Made by a program: the position numbers and the translations under genes
Source of the DNA: JAWPMT01 sp965229785
GTDB taxonomy: Bacteria; Bacteroidota; Bacteroidia; Cytophagales; Cyclobacteriaceae
Assembly: GCA_965229785.1 (NCBI GenBank)
Contig: CBDDJS010000001.1
Span: 7,192,001-7,256,000 of the forward strand
DNA length: 64,000 nt
Reading direction: 5' to 3'
Part shown: positions 38,332 to 46,630 of the stretch, piece after piece
How the letters are laid out: every line of letters begins with the position of its first letter
Numbering within the stretch: the first letter of the stretch is position 1
Notes under the pieces: model-generated
Database searches by the model: none
What the model was told of the DNA's origin: nothing
What the model saw: only the letters and a program-made list of their open reading frames with translations

Positions 38332-38955
38332 ATGCAAAATAAGCAACAGGCTGGACTAATACCGGAAAGGAACCCATCTACAAATTGGCGCACACTGATC
38401 TTATGGTTGTGTATGGGGGTCATTTCTGGACCACTGGCGATTATTACCCATGAAACAGGGCACTTTTTAACTGCGAAAGCTCTGGGTTATACCAATGTAC
38501 AGTTTCATTATGCCTCCATTAATCGCGGCCTAACACCTCACGAGGTAGAACGCCCTCATGATCGTGGCCTGATTAGTGTTGCTGGCCCGCTGGTAACATT
38601 GATAATGGCTTTGGGTTGTTGTTTATATGTGGCGCAAAAGGGCAAGCATGGTTTTTTTATGACTTTGGGAATTTCTACACCCCTAAGAAACCTTGCCAGC
38701 ATTGTCGCTTTAGTATTTGTTTTGATCGGAAAAGATGTTTCTGGTAATGATGAAGTCAAAGTGGCTTCTTTCTTTAATCTTCATCCAGTAATTCCTCTAT
38801 TAGTGAGTGGTGCCGTTTTGGTCTTTACATGGATTTATTTGATTCGGTTGATGCAAAAGAAATATGGAAGGTTAGAACTTGCTGGCTCGTTGGCGGGTAT
38901 TGTTTTAGGTAACCTTATTTGGTTGACGATTTTAGGCCCTGCTATTGTTCCCTGA
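38332..38955 (+). CDS. M50-type membrane metalloprotease-like protein
   Basis: The 207-residue membrane protein has about five hydrophobic helices. The first carries the zinc motif ITHETGHFLTAKALGY (H40, E41, H44), the HExxH of site-2 and SpoIVFB-like proteases. A later helix, PLVTLIMALGCCLY, and the stretch near FNLHPVIPLL could supply the third ligand, but the classical NxxPxxxLDG is not clear. Intramembrane proteolysis of a regulator or signal-peptide remnant is possible; a non-proteolytic role cannot be excluded. It follows the previous gene by 67 bp. Confidence 0.75.
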   Translation: MQNKQQAGLIPERNPSTNWRTLILWLCMGVISGPLAIITHETGHFLTAKALGYTNVQFHYASINRGLTPHEVERPHDRGLISVAGPLVTLIMALGCCLYVAQKGKHGFFMTLGISTPLRNLASIVALVFVLIGKDVSGNDEVKVASFFNLHPVIPLLVSGAVLVFTWIYLIRLMQKKYGRLELAGSLAGIVLGNLIWLTILGPAIVP

Positions 38956-39059
38956 TCCTCACACTTTCCAGTTTTGGAAGAATCTAAATCCTTAATTCTC
39001 GGATTTTTTAAACATTAATTAATATTATTGCGTCTGTAATTTAAACGATTGTTAATAAT

Positions 39060-39398
39060 ATGGAATCCATCGGTGGTTTAGAAGAAGTAATTCTACTGAT
39101 CCTGCTCAACAACGAAAAGATCCATGGCGTGGAGATCGGCGAACAATATGAAGCAGCCCTAAAGAAGACCATTTCTCTTCCAGCCATTCATGTGGTGCTG
39201 AAGCGTATGGAGAAAAAAGGTTGGGTGAAGTCCGCATTTGGCGAGCCCTCTTCTGAACGTGGAGGAAAACGTAAACGGATGTATTGGGCTACTTCTACCG
39301 GCTATCATATCATCCGTGAAGCTCAAGAAAAGAAAAGTGCGCTTTGGTCGGGCGCAGCAAAACCTCAATTTGAAATCATTTCTGGTGTCCGATTTTAA
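39060..39398 (+). CDS. PadR-family transcriptional regulator
   Basis: The 112-residue protein is a compact winged-helix PadR regulator: LEEVILLILLNNEKIHGVEI is the first helices, SLPAIHVVLKRMEKKGWVKSAFGEPSSERGGKRKRMYWATSTGY is the recognition helix and wing. PadR proteins repress adjacent transport genes and release on ligand binding. Its 3' end overlaps the start of an FtsX-like permease in another frame, a layout very common in Cytophagales. It is inferred to control its own operon with the permease. The AT-rich leader just upstream (39012-39059) probably holds promoter and operator. Confidence 0.92.
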   Translation: MESIGGLEEVILLILLNNEKIHGVEIGEQYEAALKKTISLPAIHVVLKRMEKKGWVKSAFGEPSSERGGKRKRMYWATSTGYHIIREAQEKKSALWSGAAKPQFEIISGVRF

Positions 39399-41925
39399 AC
39401 TCACGGATCGCTTGTTAGGGGTTTTCCTTCAGGGGGACCTGAAAGAGGAGGTTTCTGGTGATCTGCAGGAGGCTTATGTCATTCGAACTGTGAAAAAAGG
39501 CGCTGGATATGCGAAAATATTTCTCTTCTGGGAATTGCTGGTCAGCCTGCGATTAGCCAATCGAAAATTTATCAAACTCAAAATAGGTCAATTCATGTTT
39601 TTTCAGAATTTCATTAAAACGGGATTCCGGTTCATCTGGAAAACCCGTCGTTATTCCTTTATCAATATCCTGGGGCTTACACTGGGTATCAGTCTGGCAG
39701 GGTACACCTGGTTGTTTGTATCCGATCAGTATTCTTATGATCGATTTCATACCCACGCCGAGGACACCTATCGCATAGGGATGCACATGACTTACAAAGG
39801 GCAAAAGAGGTCATTTGCCGGAGCATCTTTCGTCATGGGAGAGGAATTTAAGCAACAGATTTCGGGTATTGTGGCGGCAAGTCAGGTCAAATCAGGGTAT
39901 CCGTTGCTTAGGCACAAAGGCGAGACCCAGGATTTTGTTTGTCACTATGTGGATGCGGATATTTTTAATATCCTGGATTTCGAATTCTTGTCCGGAGATG
40001 CATCGCTTTTTGGAGGACCAAAAGACATTTTCGTTTCGCGATCTTTTTACGAGCGCATGGAGCAGCCGGAGATCGTCACGTTTATTTTCAATGATCAGGA
40101 TGAAGTCTTTCAGGTCGTAGGGATTTATGAAGATATTCCTCGTAACAGTTCCCTAAGACCTCAAGTTTTGGTATCCAATAGTTTTTATCGATCCCTGGTG
40201 CCAGAGCGGAGGTTAACCCAGTGGTTTGACGTTAATCTTAACGTTTTAGTTCGATTGGAAGCGGGCGCTCGCCGCGAAATTTTTGAGGAGCAAATGACCG
40301 GACTTCTTCCGGAAGAGGAAAGTGATATGAAATCAGAAATATTTCTCCAACCATTGACGGAGATCCATACCAACGTAGATCTCAGAGCTGGAAATGGTCT
40401 GATCGGAACCATGGATGCCGCTGTTCTCATGGTGTTGATTTTTACCAGTATTCTGTGTTTGTTGATCAGTACATTGAATTTTGCCAATTTCTCCGTGGGT
40501 AATTATCTGAAACGAGTGAAAGAGGTAGGTATCCGAAAGGCGATTGGCGCTGATCGCGGGATTATATTTTCTCAATTTCTAGTGGAGGTAAGCATCAATG
40601 TATTGCTGGCATTGGTGCTGGCATGGGGTATCCAGATGCTCTTGTTATCACCTTTTTCCGATTACATTGATCATCAGTATACAATAGGCGCTTTGTTTAC
40701 ATCCAAGTTTATATTGGGCATGCTAAGTGTGGCCACTCTGGCAATCTTGTTGTCGGGAATTTTTCCCGCTATTTTCTTGTCAGGTATGAATGTTCTTAAG
40801 GCATTAAAAGGCTATAAGTTTATGGCCCATCGCCGACCGATGAGTAAGTTGTTCTTGTCTTTTCAGGCAGCCCTGTCTGTTTTTATGTTACTGGTCACTT
40901 TCACCACTCAACAGCAACTCCGGTATCTGCTCAATTTTGATTTAGGTTATAATTCGGACAATGTACTATTCGGAAGACTTCAACATCAGGACAAGGCCGA
41001 TATTCTCAAAGAAGAGTTGTTGAGGTTGCCGGGTGTGGAATATGTTTCTTTTAATTCGGGATACAATGGCACCCGACTAACCGGGGAATATGATCAGGTA
41101 GGTACCCGACACTTGCACATTGATCCGGATTTTGTGGAGATGATGGAACTGGACATAATAGAGGGTCGCAACTTAAATCCTGAAATCAGTACCGATATCA
41201 CCAGCGCAGCCTTGATCACTGAAACAATGGCCAGGGAATTGGGTTTTGATGATCCGATAGGGAAAATTTTGCCGTTTGATTATGGAGAGTTAAAAGATCC
41301 GACCATAGTGGGTGTAGTACAGGATTACCATTTTCAGTCACCCAGATATGATCAGGAACCACTGGTGATGTATCTGACGGATGCTTACCCCTTCCAGTAT
41401 TTCTTTGTGAAGACCACTCAGGCCGATGTTGCCATAGCAGATAAGGTAAAAGAAGTTTATGAACGCATTTATGCACCCTATGGCTTGGAGTACAGTTGGG
41501 TGAGTGATTACAATCAGCGAGTTTATGCTTCCGAGTCAAAAGTGAGTCGGGTGAGTCTGCTGGGTTCTGTGCTCGCGATGTTTCTGGCTTCTTTGGGCCT
41601 GTTGGGAGTTCTCGGTACCAATATTGAGAAACGCCTCAAGGAAGTGACTATCCATAAGATCAATGGTGCATCGATCACGGCACTTTACAATATCTTTTTC
41701 AGAAACTTTTTGCCGTGGTTGGCTTTTGGCCTGGTTGGTGGCTTACTTCCCGCTTACTATTTGATGCAACGCTGGCTCGAAGGATATGCCAATCGCATTA
41801 CTTTATCCGCTGACCTATTCATTATTGGTGTGGTAAGTTGTTCGATCGTGTTCCTACTGGTGATGCTGATCCAGTTGTCCCGAATTAACCGACTGAATCC
41901 GGTGAATTTTTTGAGAGATGAGTAG
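39370..41925 (+). CDS. FtsX-like ABC permease with prefix domain
   Basis: The permease has about 851 residues and eight or so membrane helices. It begins with a prefix domain (DRLLGVFLQGDLKEEVSGDLQEAY, then KIFLFWELLVSLR), then RRYSFINILGLTLGISLAGY (helix 1), a MacB-like periplasmic domain, an FtsX domain with the KRVKEVGIRKAIGADRG motif, and a repeat of both. It is a MacB-type permease acting without an ATPase gene nearby. No ATG suits the start: TTG at 39370 or GTG at 39385 are likely, both inside the PadR gene, so the genes overlap out of frame by 14 to 29 bases. The reading frame is open further upstream to 39238, but that would sit deep in the PadR gene. Confidence 0.85.
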   Translation: MKSFLVSDFKLTDRLLGVFLQGDLKEEVSGDLQEAYVIRTVKKGAGYAKIFLFWELLVSLRLANRKFIKLKIGQFMFFQNFIKTGFRFIWKTRRYSFINILGLTLGISLAGYTWLFVSDQYSYDRFHTHAEDTYRIGMHMTYKGQKRSFAGASFVMGEEFKQQISGIVAASQVKSGYPLLRHKGETQDFVCHYVDADIFNILDFEFLSGDASLFGGPKDIFVSRSFYERMEQPEIVTFIFNDQDEVFQVVGIYEDIPRNSSLRPQVLVSNSFYRSLVPERRLTQWFDVNLNVLVRLEAGARREIFEEQMTGLLPEEESDMKSEIFLQPLTEIHTNVDLRAGNGLIGTMDAAVLMVLIFTSILCLLISTLNFANFSVGNYLKRVKEVGIRKAIGADRGIIFSQFLVEVSINVLLALVLAWGIQMLLLSPFSDYIDHQYTIGALFTSKFILGMLSVATLAILLSGIFPAIFLSGMNVLKALKGYKFMAHRRPMSKLFLSFQAALSVFMLLVTFTTQQQLRYLLNFDLGYNSDNVLFGRLQHQDKADILKEELLRLPGVEYVSFNSGYNGTRLTGEYDQVGTRHLHIDPDFVEMMELDIIEGRNLNPEISTDITSAALITETMARELGFDDPIGKILPFDYGELKDPTIVGVVQDYHFQSPRYDQEPLVMYLTDAYPFQYFFVKTTQADVAIADKVKEVYERIYAPYGLEYSWVSDYNQRVYASESKVSRVSLLGSVLAMFLASLGLLGVLGTNIEKRLKEVTIHKINGASITALYNIFFRNFLPWLAFGLVGGLLPAYYLMQRWLEGYANRITLSADLFIIGVVSCSIVFLLVMLIQLSRINRLNPVNFLRDE

Positions 41926-41945
41926 GGAGTAAAACTTATTAAGGT

Positions 41946-41987
41946 TCTTTAGTCGCATGCTTTGTTTGATTTGTGTATGCGGCTAAA
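41946..41987 (+). terminator. Strong hairpin after the permease gene
   Basis: CTTTAGTCGCAT (41946-41957) pairs with ATGCGGCTAAAG (41976-41987) over 12 bp with one G-T wobble and an 18-base loop. It begins 20 bases past the stop of the permease gene. No T-run follows directly (ACATTTCG), so termination is likely but not certain. No gene lies between it and the ACT-domain gene at 42061. Confidence 0.55.
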
Positions 41988-42060
41988 GACATTTCGAATC
42001 AATAAAGACTTAATCCCATTATCAGGCCGAATGCTGTTTCTTTGAATAAAAGAAGACACG

Positions 42061-42465
42061 ATGGCTGGTGAAATTAATCTTTTGAAATTGATTCATGGTA
42101 TGACCCCCAAACTGAATCCGGGGAAGTATGTATTCACTTTAGCGAAACCTGATCATCCGGTTGATCTTAATGACGTTATCTGTACTTTCAAAGAGGAAGA
42201 AGGGCTTACGTTGATCCTGGAGCAGCGTAAAGCAGACCAATTAGGCCTTTCCTATGATTTTGTGGCCTCGTGGATCACCTTAAAGATCCATTCATCTCTG
42301 GAAGCCGTTGGTCTGACGGCTGCTTTTTCTTCGGAATTGGCCAAATTCGATATCAGTTGCAATGTGGTCGCGGGATATTATCACGATCACATTTTTGTAA
42401 ACCACATGGATCAGACGAAGGCAATTGAGGTTTTGAGAGGGTTATCATCATGGCAAAGGGAGTAG
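42061..42465 (+). CDS. ACT-domain-containing protein
   Basis: The 134-residue cytoplasmic protein has two ACT-like halves: the first begins about residue 20 (PGKYVFTLAKPDHP, DVICTFKEEEGLTLIL) and the second at about 69 (SWITLKIHSSLEAVGLTAAFSSELAKFDISCNVVAGYYHDHIFV). ACT domains bind amino acids or other small ligands and pair up as regulatory units. There is no catalytic domain, so it is probably a free-standing sensor or amino-acid-binding partner. It is a single gene, not joined to its neighbours by short spacing. Confidence 0.85.
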   Translation: MAGEINLLKLIHGMTPKLNPGKYVFTLAKPDHPVDLNDVICTFKEEEGLTLILEQRKADQLGLSYDFVASWITLKIHSSLEAVGLTAAFSSELAKFDISCNVVAGYYHDHIFVNHMDQTKAIEVLRGLSSWQRE

Positions 42466-42536
42466 TATGAAATGATGAGTTTCGAATACTGAATTCCTCT
42501 AAGTTCCTTATCTTCATTTCAACCAACCTGCCTTAT

Positions 42537-43145
42537 ATGTCTAAATTCGAATACCTCCTGGCCTTTGAGACCATCCTGTATGGTTTGGTATTAGCGCATA
42601 CGGTGGAAGGATTCGGTAAGATGATCTATCACCGAAAAACCATCCAGTTTTATTGGGCACATGTTTTGTCTTTTGTGACGATCTTTATAGTGGTTATTCA
42701 GACTTATTACGCCTTGTTTTGGGTACCGGCAGAGACCATTACGAGTGCCTTTTCATTTCTTATCTTAAGGATACTTCCCCTGACATTGCTGTCGATCGCG
42801 ACCTATCAGATCATACCAGAGAAGTATGAAAATCTGGAATCTGAGCAGTTCTTCTATTTAAGGCTTAAAGAAATTCTGTTGCCCGCAATTCTGTTTAATA
42901 TCCTGGCCATTGGGAAATCTATTTATTATCGCTGGGATCAGTATCTGGAACTGGGCAATGGAAATATCATGGGCAGTATGCAGTTTTGGAAGTTAGTGAG
43001 CCCTTCCATGGTGATATCCGGATTTGCTTTATTCATGATCTTCTATTACCAAAAGAAGAGATTGGTTGAAGCATTTGTTATTTTCATGTTTCTTATGGCT
43101 TTGGTATACATGTTTTTTCAACCCACAAGTAAGGAAGGTATTTAG
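42537..43145 (+). CDS. Hypothetical membrane protein
   Basis: The 202-residue protein has about six hydrophobic helices (roughly 9-22, 43-62, 67-84, 109-127, 150-170 and 173-192) and no motif that I can name. It ends in a short polar tail, PTSKEGI. The next gene starts 2 bases after its stop, so the two are surely cotranscribed. That neighbour is an exported SnoaL-like lipoprotein, which gives no clear function. The family is common in Cytophagales as a hypothetical protein by my impression. Confidence 0.7.
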   Translation: MSKFEYLLAFETILYGLVLAHTVEGFGKMIYHRKTIQFYWAHVLSFVTIFIVVIQTYYALFWVPAETITSAFSFLILRILPLTLLSIATYQIIPEKYENLESEQFFYLRLKEILLPAILFNILAIGKSIYYRWDQYLELGNGNIMGSMQFWKLVSPSMVISGFALFMIFYYQKKRLVEAFVIFMFLMALVYMFFQPTSKEGI

Positions 43146-43147
43146 CT

Positions 43148-43597
43148 ATGAATTTTTTAAAAAAGACTTATTTGATTTTAGGGGTGCTGGTTTTCAGTGC
43201 TTGTTCTCCCGAACCTAACGAAGAGCAATTGTCTCAATGGAAAGAGGAAGTTCGTGCTGCTGAGAAAGCGTTCAATGACATGGCTCAGGAAAAAGGACTG
43301 GTAGAAGCGTTTGAGTACTTTGCGGCCGAGGATGGGGTGATCCGTAGAAGTAAAAAGATCATTCAGGGAAAGGTGGATATCCGAACCTGGTATGAAAACG
43401 ATGTGCGGCCTAATGAGACCCTGACCTGGACCCCTACTTTCATTGATGTGAGTAAGTCGGGAGACCTGGCTTATACCTATGGTGATTTCACGTTTATCTA
43501 CTACGATACACTTGGTAATGAAAAACAGAATAAAGGCATCTTTCATACCGTATGGAAGCGACAAGAAGACGGCAGTTGGAAGTATGTTTGGGATTAA
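43148..43597 (+). CDS. SnoaL/DUF4440-like lipoprotein
   Basis: The 149-residue product starts MNFLKKTYLILGVLVFSAC, a lipoprotein signal with FSAC as lipobox (C19). The mature domain fits the NTF2/SnoaL-like (DUF4440) cone fold: an N-terminal helix pair (EEVRAAEKAFNDMAQEKGLVEAFEYFAAEDGVI), then strands WTPTFIDVSKSGDLAYTYGDFTF, then GIFHTVWKRQEDGSWKYVWD. Members bind small ligands or act as isomerases; many have no known role. It starts 2 bases after the membrane protein stop and is followed 9 bases later by a DUF1801 gene. Confidence 0.85.
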   Translation: MNFLKKTYLILGVLVFSACSPEPNEEQLSQWKEEVRAAEKAFNDMAQEKGLVEAFEYFAAEDGVIRRSKKIIQGKVDIRTWYENDVRPNETLTWTPTFIDVSKSGDLAYTYGDFTFIYYDTLGNEKQNKGIFHTVWKRQEDGSWKYVWD

Positions 43598-43606
43598 ATA
43601 GCGAGC

Positions 43607-43948
43607 ATGAACAAGTTACCAGAAGTTGATCAGTACATTGGGAAAGCTGCCGAGGGACAAGTTTCCATCCTGGAAGGTTTGCGTAATCTAATCTCTGAAG
43701 CGGTCCCCGAGGTGCAAGAGCAGTTCAAATGGGGCCAGCCAGTATACGGTACTGCTAAAGATTTTGTGTATTTGAAGCATACCAAAAAGCACGTGAACCT
43801 GGGATTCTTCAATTTTGAAAAAGTAGATGACCCAGCAGGTTTACTGGAAGGAACAGGAACCCGGATGCGCCACATTAAAATCACAGATCTGACCCAGTTT
43901 GATTCCGGGCAATTAAAAAATATGATCCTTCAGGCATCTCAGCCGTAA
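43607..43948 (+). CDS. DUF1801 protein
   Basis: The 113-residue cytoplasmic protein shows the DUF1801 order: an N-terminal helix pair (ILEGLRNLISEAVPEVQEQFKWGQPVY), a strand block FVYLKHTKKHVNLGFFNFE, then LEGTGTRMRHIKITDLTQF and a final helix. The fold is related to YdhG-type, frataxin-like proteins of unknown role. It is the third gene of a run with the membrane protein and the SnoaL-like lipoprotein, 9 bases behind the latter. Confidence 0.88.
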   Translation: MNKLPEVDQYIGKAAEGQVSILEGLRNLISEAVPEVQEQFKWGQPVYGTAKDFVYLKHTKKHVNLGFFNFEKVDDPAGLLEGTGTRMRHIKITDLTQFDSGQLKNMILQASQP

Positions 43949-43982
43949 TATCAAGATCAGGAGTTCATTCATTCGGAGTAAT

Positions 43983-44831
43983 ATGATACTTGCAGGATTG
44001 AGATCAATCACAGGGAAGCTTTTTTTGATGGAGAAGCAGCTTTATTTCAGACTGGTAGGAGTGCTGTTTCTCATCTCTGTGCTTTCTCTGGCTTCGTCTG
44101 TCATATTTCAGATTCATGCGGGTTATTTACCATCGGCTTATAGGATTTTTGATATATCGTTCTATCATTTTGTCCCCTTCTTGCTATGGTTAGTGTATTT
44201 GCCATTATTGCGCCAGGCCTCCCTAAACTTTCCAGTTCAGGTCAGAGCGCATTGGACCCGTCACCTACTGATATCTCTGACCTTTGCGATTGTTTCCAGG
44301 GTCCTGGCCATATGGGTTGATTTCGCCATTAAGAACGCGGTAGGAATGACGGACGCCACGCCTTTATCGGTGCTATGGGACGTTCGTTGGGTGGTATTGG
44401 CATCCTTCCCCAAAGAGTTGCTGATGTATTGGCTGGTCATGTTCCTGTTTTCCTACTTTGAAAGATCGGCACCGCAAAAGCCATTAGAGAAACTTATGCT
44501 GGATACGGATCAGGGGACCATTTTTTTGTCGCCCCGGGAATTGCTTTATGTCGAGTCTTCTCGCAATTACCTCATTTTTCATACGATGGATCGAAAATAT
44601 AAGTCCCGGAAAACACTTAAGTCTATCATTCCTGAATTAGAAGGTCAATTCATGCAGATCCACCGATCAAGATTGATCAATACAGATGCAGTTGCACGTA
44701 TCATTCCCTGGAGAAACGGAGAGTACATGTTGGAGCTTCAAAATGGATTACATATTTCCTCGAGTCGGTCTTTCCAAAGCAATGTGAGATCCATTGGTAA
44801 AGTGCATGCAACTCGTCCCGCCATGGCCTGA
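43983..44831 (+). CDS. Membrane-anchored LytTR transcriptional regulator
   Basis: The 282-residue protein has four hydrophobic helices in the first 170 residues and a LytTR DNA-binding domain in the last 110 (SPRELLYVESSRNYLIFHTMDRKYKS, then GQFMQIHRSRLINTDAV, then LQNGLHISSSRSF). It has no receiver domain, so the signal is probably sensed by the membrane part itself. Such one-component membrane LytTR regulators are common in Bacteroidota. It lies upstream of a DoxX gene (61 bp) on the same strand, which could be a target. Confidence 0.92.
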   Translation: MILAGLRSITGKLFLMEKQLYFRLVGVLFLISVLSLASSVIFQIHAGYLPSAYRIFDISFYHFVPFLLWLVYLPLLRQASLNFPVQVRAHWTRHLLISLTFAIVSRVLAIWVDFAIKNAVGMTDATPLSVLWDVRWVVLASFPKELLMYWLVMFLFSYFERSAPQKPLEKLMLDTDQGTIFLSPRELLYVESSRNYLIFHTMDRKYKSRKTLKSIIPELEGQFMQIHRSRLINTDAVARIIPWRNGEYMLELQNGLHISSSRSFQSNVRSIGKVHATRPAMA

Positions 44832-44891
44832 TCCTGTCCCAGACCACCTTTAGAACCCGTGATGCCGCTGTAGATTGGCCGAAAAAAGGTC

Positions 44892-45281
44892 ATGAAAAAC
44901 TCAAAGGTTATTATTGTGCTAAAGGAAATCGTGCTTTGGGCCATGTCTCTCTATCTTGCCTGGTTGTTCGTCAAGCAAGGATATGTGAAATTTGATGCAG
45001 AGGGTTTCTGGTCCGGAGCATTCGAACGGTGGGGGTATCCGGTTTGGTTTATGTTTCTCATTGGCTTTTTAGAATGTCTTGGCGCTATTCTGATCCTTAT
45101 CCCCAGGACTGGTGCCTATGGAGGGACCATTTTGGCAGTCATTATGACAGGGGCTTTTATTACACGTAGTATTCACGGAGCCAGTACAGCCGATCTGGTT
45201 TGGATCTTCCTCTTTGGGCTGGGAGGGGGGCTGATCGCCTGGGGCCGATTTAAGCAACGTTTGAAACTTAGAAAATCATGA
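44892..45281 (+). CDS. DoxX-family membrane protein
   Basis: The 129-residue protein has four hydrophobic helices and the DoxX layout, with a first helix followed by KFD in ALWAMSLYLAWLFVKQGYVKFDAEGF-like form, a FLIGFLECLGAILILIPRTGAYGG loop, and a short basic tail. DoxX proteins are small membrane proteins with links to quinone or thiol redox in some bacteria; here no partner gene reveals a role. It lies 61 bp downstream of the membrane LytTR gene and 50 bp upstream of the gamma-glutamylcyclotransferase-like gene. Confidence 0.85.
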   Translation: MKNSKVIIVLKEIVLWAMSLYLAWLFVKQGYVKFDAEGFWSGAFERWGYPVWFMFLIGFLECLGAILILIPRTGAYGGTILAVIMTGAFITRSIHGASTADLVWIFLFGLGGGLIAWGRFKQRLKLRKS

Positions 45282-45330
45282 GCAAGCCGTGTGACGAAGA
45301 GGATTGTTGACTAGTTTGCAGTTACTTCTC

Positions 45331-45675
45331 ATGCCAGAACTCATCAATAAGCTTTTTGTTTACGGCACCCTTGGTCCTGGACGGCCCAATGAACATTGGT
45401 TATCCAATATTGGAGGTACATTTCAATCAGCCCACGTCAAAGGAAGATTATTCCCGGAAGGCTGGGGTGCTACTTTGGGGTATCCGGCATTGGTCATTGA
45501 TCCCGACGGAGAGGTAGTACGGGGGCATGTTTTTACTTCAGATGGACTTCATTCGCATTGGCCTGAATTAGACAATTTTGAAGGGGAAGGATATCGTCGT
45601 ATCCTCACTGACGTGACCCTGGATGATGGCACAACTACTGAAGCTTACATTTATACATTGAGCCCCGCTCCTTAA
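45331..45675 (+). CDS. Gamma-glutamylcyclotransferase / AIG2-like protein
   Basis: The 114-residue protein starts at the ATG at 45331; a TTG 27 bases upstream is not needed. The fold markers are FVYGTLGPGRPNEHWL (9-24, substrate loop YGTL), a beta-barrel core, and DNFEGEGYRR (81-90), whose E84 is the expected general base. Relatives make 5-oxoproline from gamma-glutamyl compounds, or have lost that activity. The short length fits the bacterial AIG2-like group. It ends in a proline-rich tail, LSPAP. Confidence 0.9.
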   Translation: MPELINKLFVYGTLGPGRPNEHWLSNIGGTFQSAHVKGRLFPEGWGATLGYPALVIDPDGEVVRGHVFTSDGLHSHWPELDNFEGEGYRRILTDVTLDDGTTTEAYIYTLSPAP

Positions 45676-45793
45676 AAAAAACGGAAAACATTCGCAGTTG
45701 CCATTTTGCGATTCAGTAAGCCATTACAACCAGTGGGTGTTTTCTTACTCTTTTCACAAATCTTCCTGGCACTTCTTTGACTTCAAAAAATCT

Positions 45794-46540
45794 ATGAAAA
45801 GGTTAAAGAATAATGTCGCGAAAGGGCTATGGATACTTCTGTTGAGTGTAATGACCGCTGAGGCTTCTATGGCCAATGATTTCAAGAAAAAGGCTGAGGC
45901 AAAGTATTATCAGGTCGTAATGATCTGGTTGAAAGACCCGGCGAAGTTTCAGGAGTATGGCCAGAAAATGGCGCCAATTGTAAGTAAGTATGGCGGGAAC
46001 GGTGAACGGATCCTCACACCAATCGAAAGCTTTTATGGGGGAAAAACCGGACAGGACCTATCAAAGCCGGATATGGTCAACATCGTGTTTTACGATAGCA
46101 AAGAAGCTTATGAGGATTTTGAAAATGATCCGGAATTCAGGAAGATTGAACATCTGCGTTCTGAGTCCATCAAAATGGTCGCAATTGGTGGAAAAGTAAC
46201 CGGCGGTGAATTGAAATCCGGCAACGTTTCACAGCGATTATACATGATTGAGGTAGGTTATTTCAATGACAATGGCAAAAACTACAAGGCGTATGAGAAA
46301 GCTTCGAAGGGTTTTAACAAACGACTAGGCCTGAACAAGGAGCGAGTGCTGATTCCCGATCAGGTTTGGGGAGAGATAGAGATGCCGGATCTGGTGACCA
46401 TCAAGTACATCGATGATGCAGCCAATAAGGCAAAAATGGAAGCAGATCCGGATCATGAGCGGATTGAAACGCTCTACGGCAAAGCCATGAAAGACCTGAT
46501 ATGGATCGAAGGAAAGGCTGCCTTCATTAATATGGATTAA
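45794..46540 (+). CDS. Exported protein with two ABM/NIPSNAP-like repeats (DUF1330-like)
   Basis: The start is the ATG at 45794 (MKRLKNNVAKGLWILLLSVM, signal peptide ending ASMAN). The frame is open 96 bases further upstream, but that stretch reads as non-coding. The 248-residue product has two related halves of about 95 residues: YYQVVMIWLKDPAKFQEYGQ, then PDMVNIVFYDSKEAYEDFENDPEFRKI; and YMIEVGYFNDNGKNYKAYEK, then PDLVTIKYIDDAANKAKMEADPDHERI. This is a ferredoxin-like dimeric alpha/beta barrel pattern (DUF1330 or ABM-like). Its role is unknown, perhaps small-molecule handling in the periplasm. Confidence 0.78.
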   Translation: MKRLKNNVAKGLWILLLSVMTAEASMANDFKKKAEAKYYQVVMIWLKDPAKFQEYGQKMAPIVSKYGGNGERILTPIESFYGGKTGQDLSKPDMVNIVFYDSKEAYEDFENDPEFRKIEHLRSESIKMVAIGGKVTGGELKSGNVSQRLYMIEVGYFNDNGKNYKAYEKASKGFNKRLGLNKERVLIPDQVWGEIEMPDLVTIKYIDDAANKAKMEADPDHERIETLYGKAMKDLIWIEGKAAFINMD

Positions 46541-46557
46541 TGAGGCAGGGTTAGGTT

Positions 46558-46590
46558 GGAATCCCCTTCGTATCAATGGAGGGGAATCTT
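46558..46590 (+). terminator. Hairpin after the DUF1330-like gene
   Basis: GGAATCCCCT (46558-46567) pairs with AGGGGAATCT (46580-46589) around a 12-base loop, with one A-A mismatch and one G-T pair, starting 18 bases past the stop. A loose T-rich stretch (CTTTCGTATTT) follows. This fits an intrinsic terminator of moderate strength ahead of the histidine kinase operon. Confidence 0.5.
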
Positions 46591-46630
46591 TCGTATTTAA
46601 ACCAGCCAGCCACTAAAACATGCTGATGAC

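Noticed and set aside
39238..39369. A longer permease beginning at 39238
   Set aside because: That stretch reads through the PadR gene in another frame and has no permease-like sequence. The prefix domain begins after 39370.
45698..45793. Upstream extension of the DUF1330-like protein
   Set aside because: The 32 extra residues have no signal-peptide character, while a clean signal begins at the ATG at 45794.
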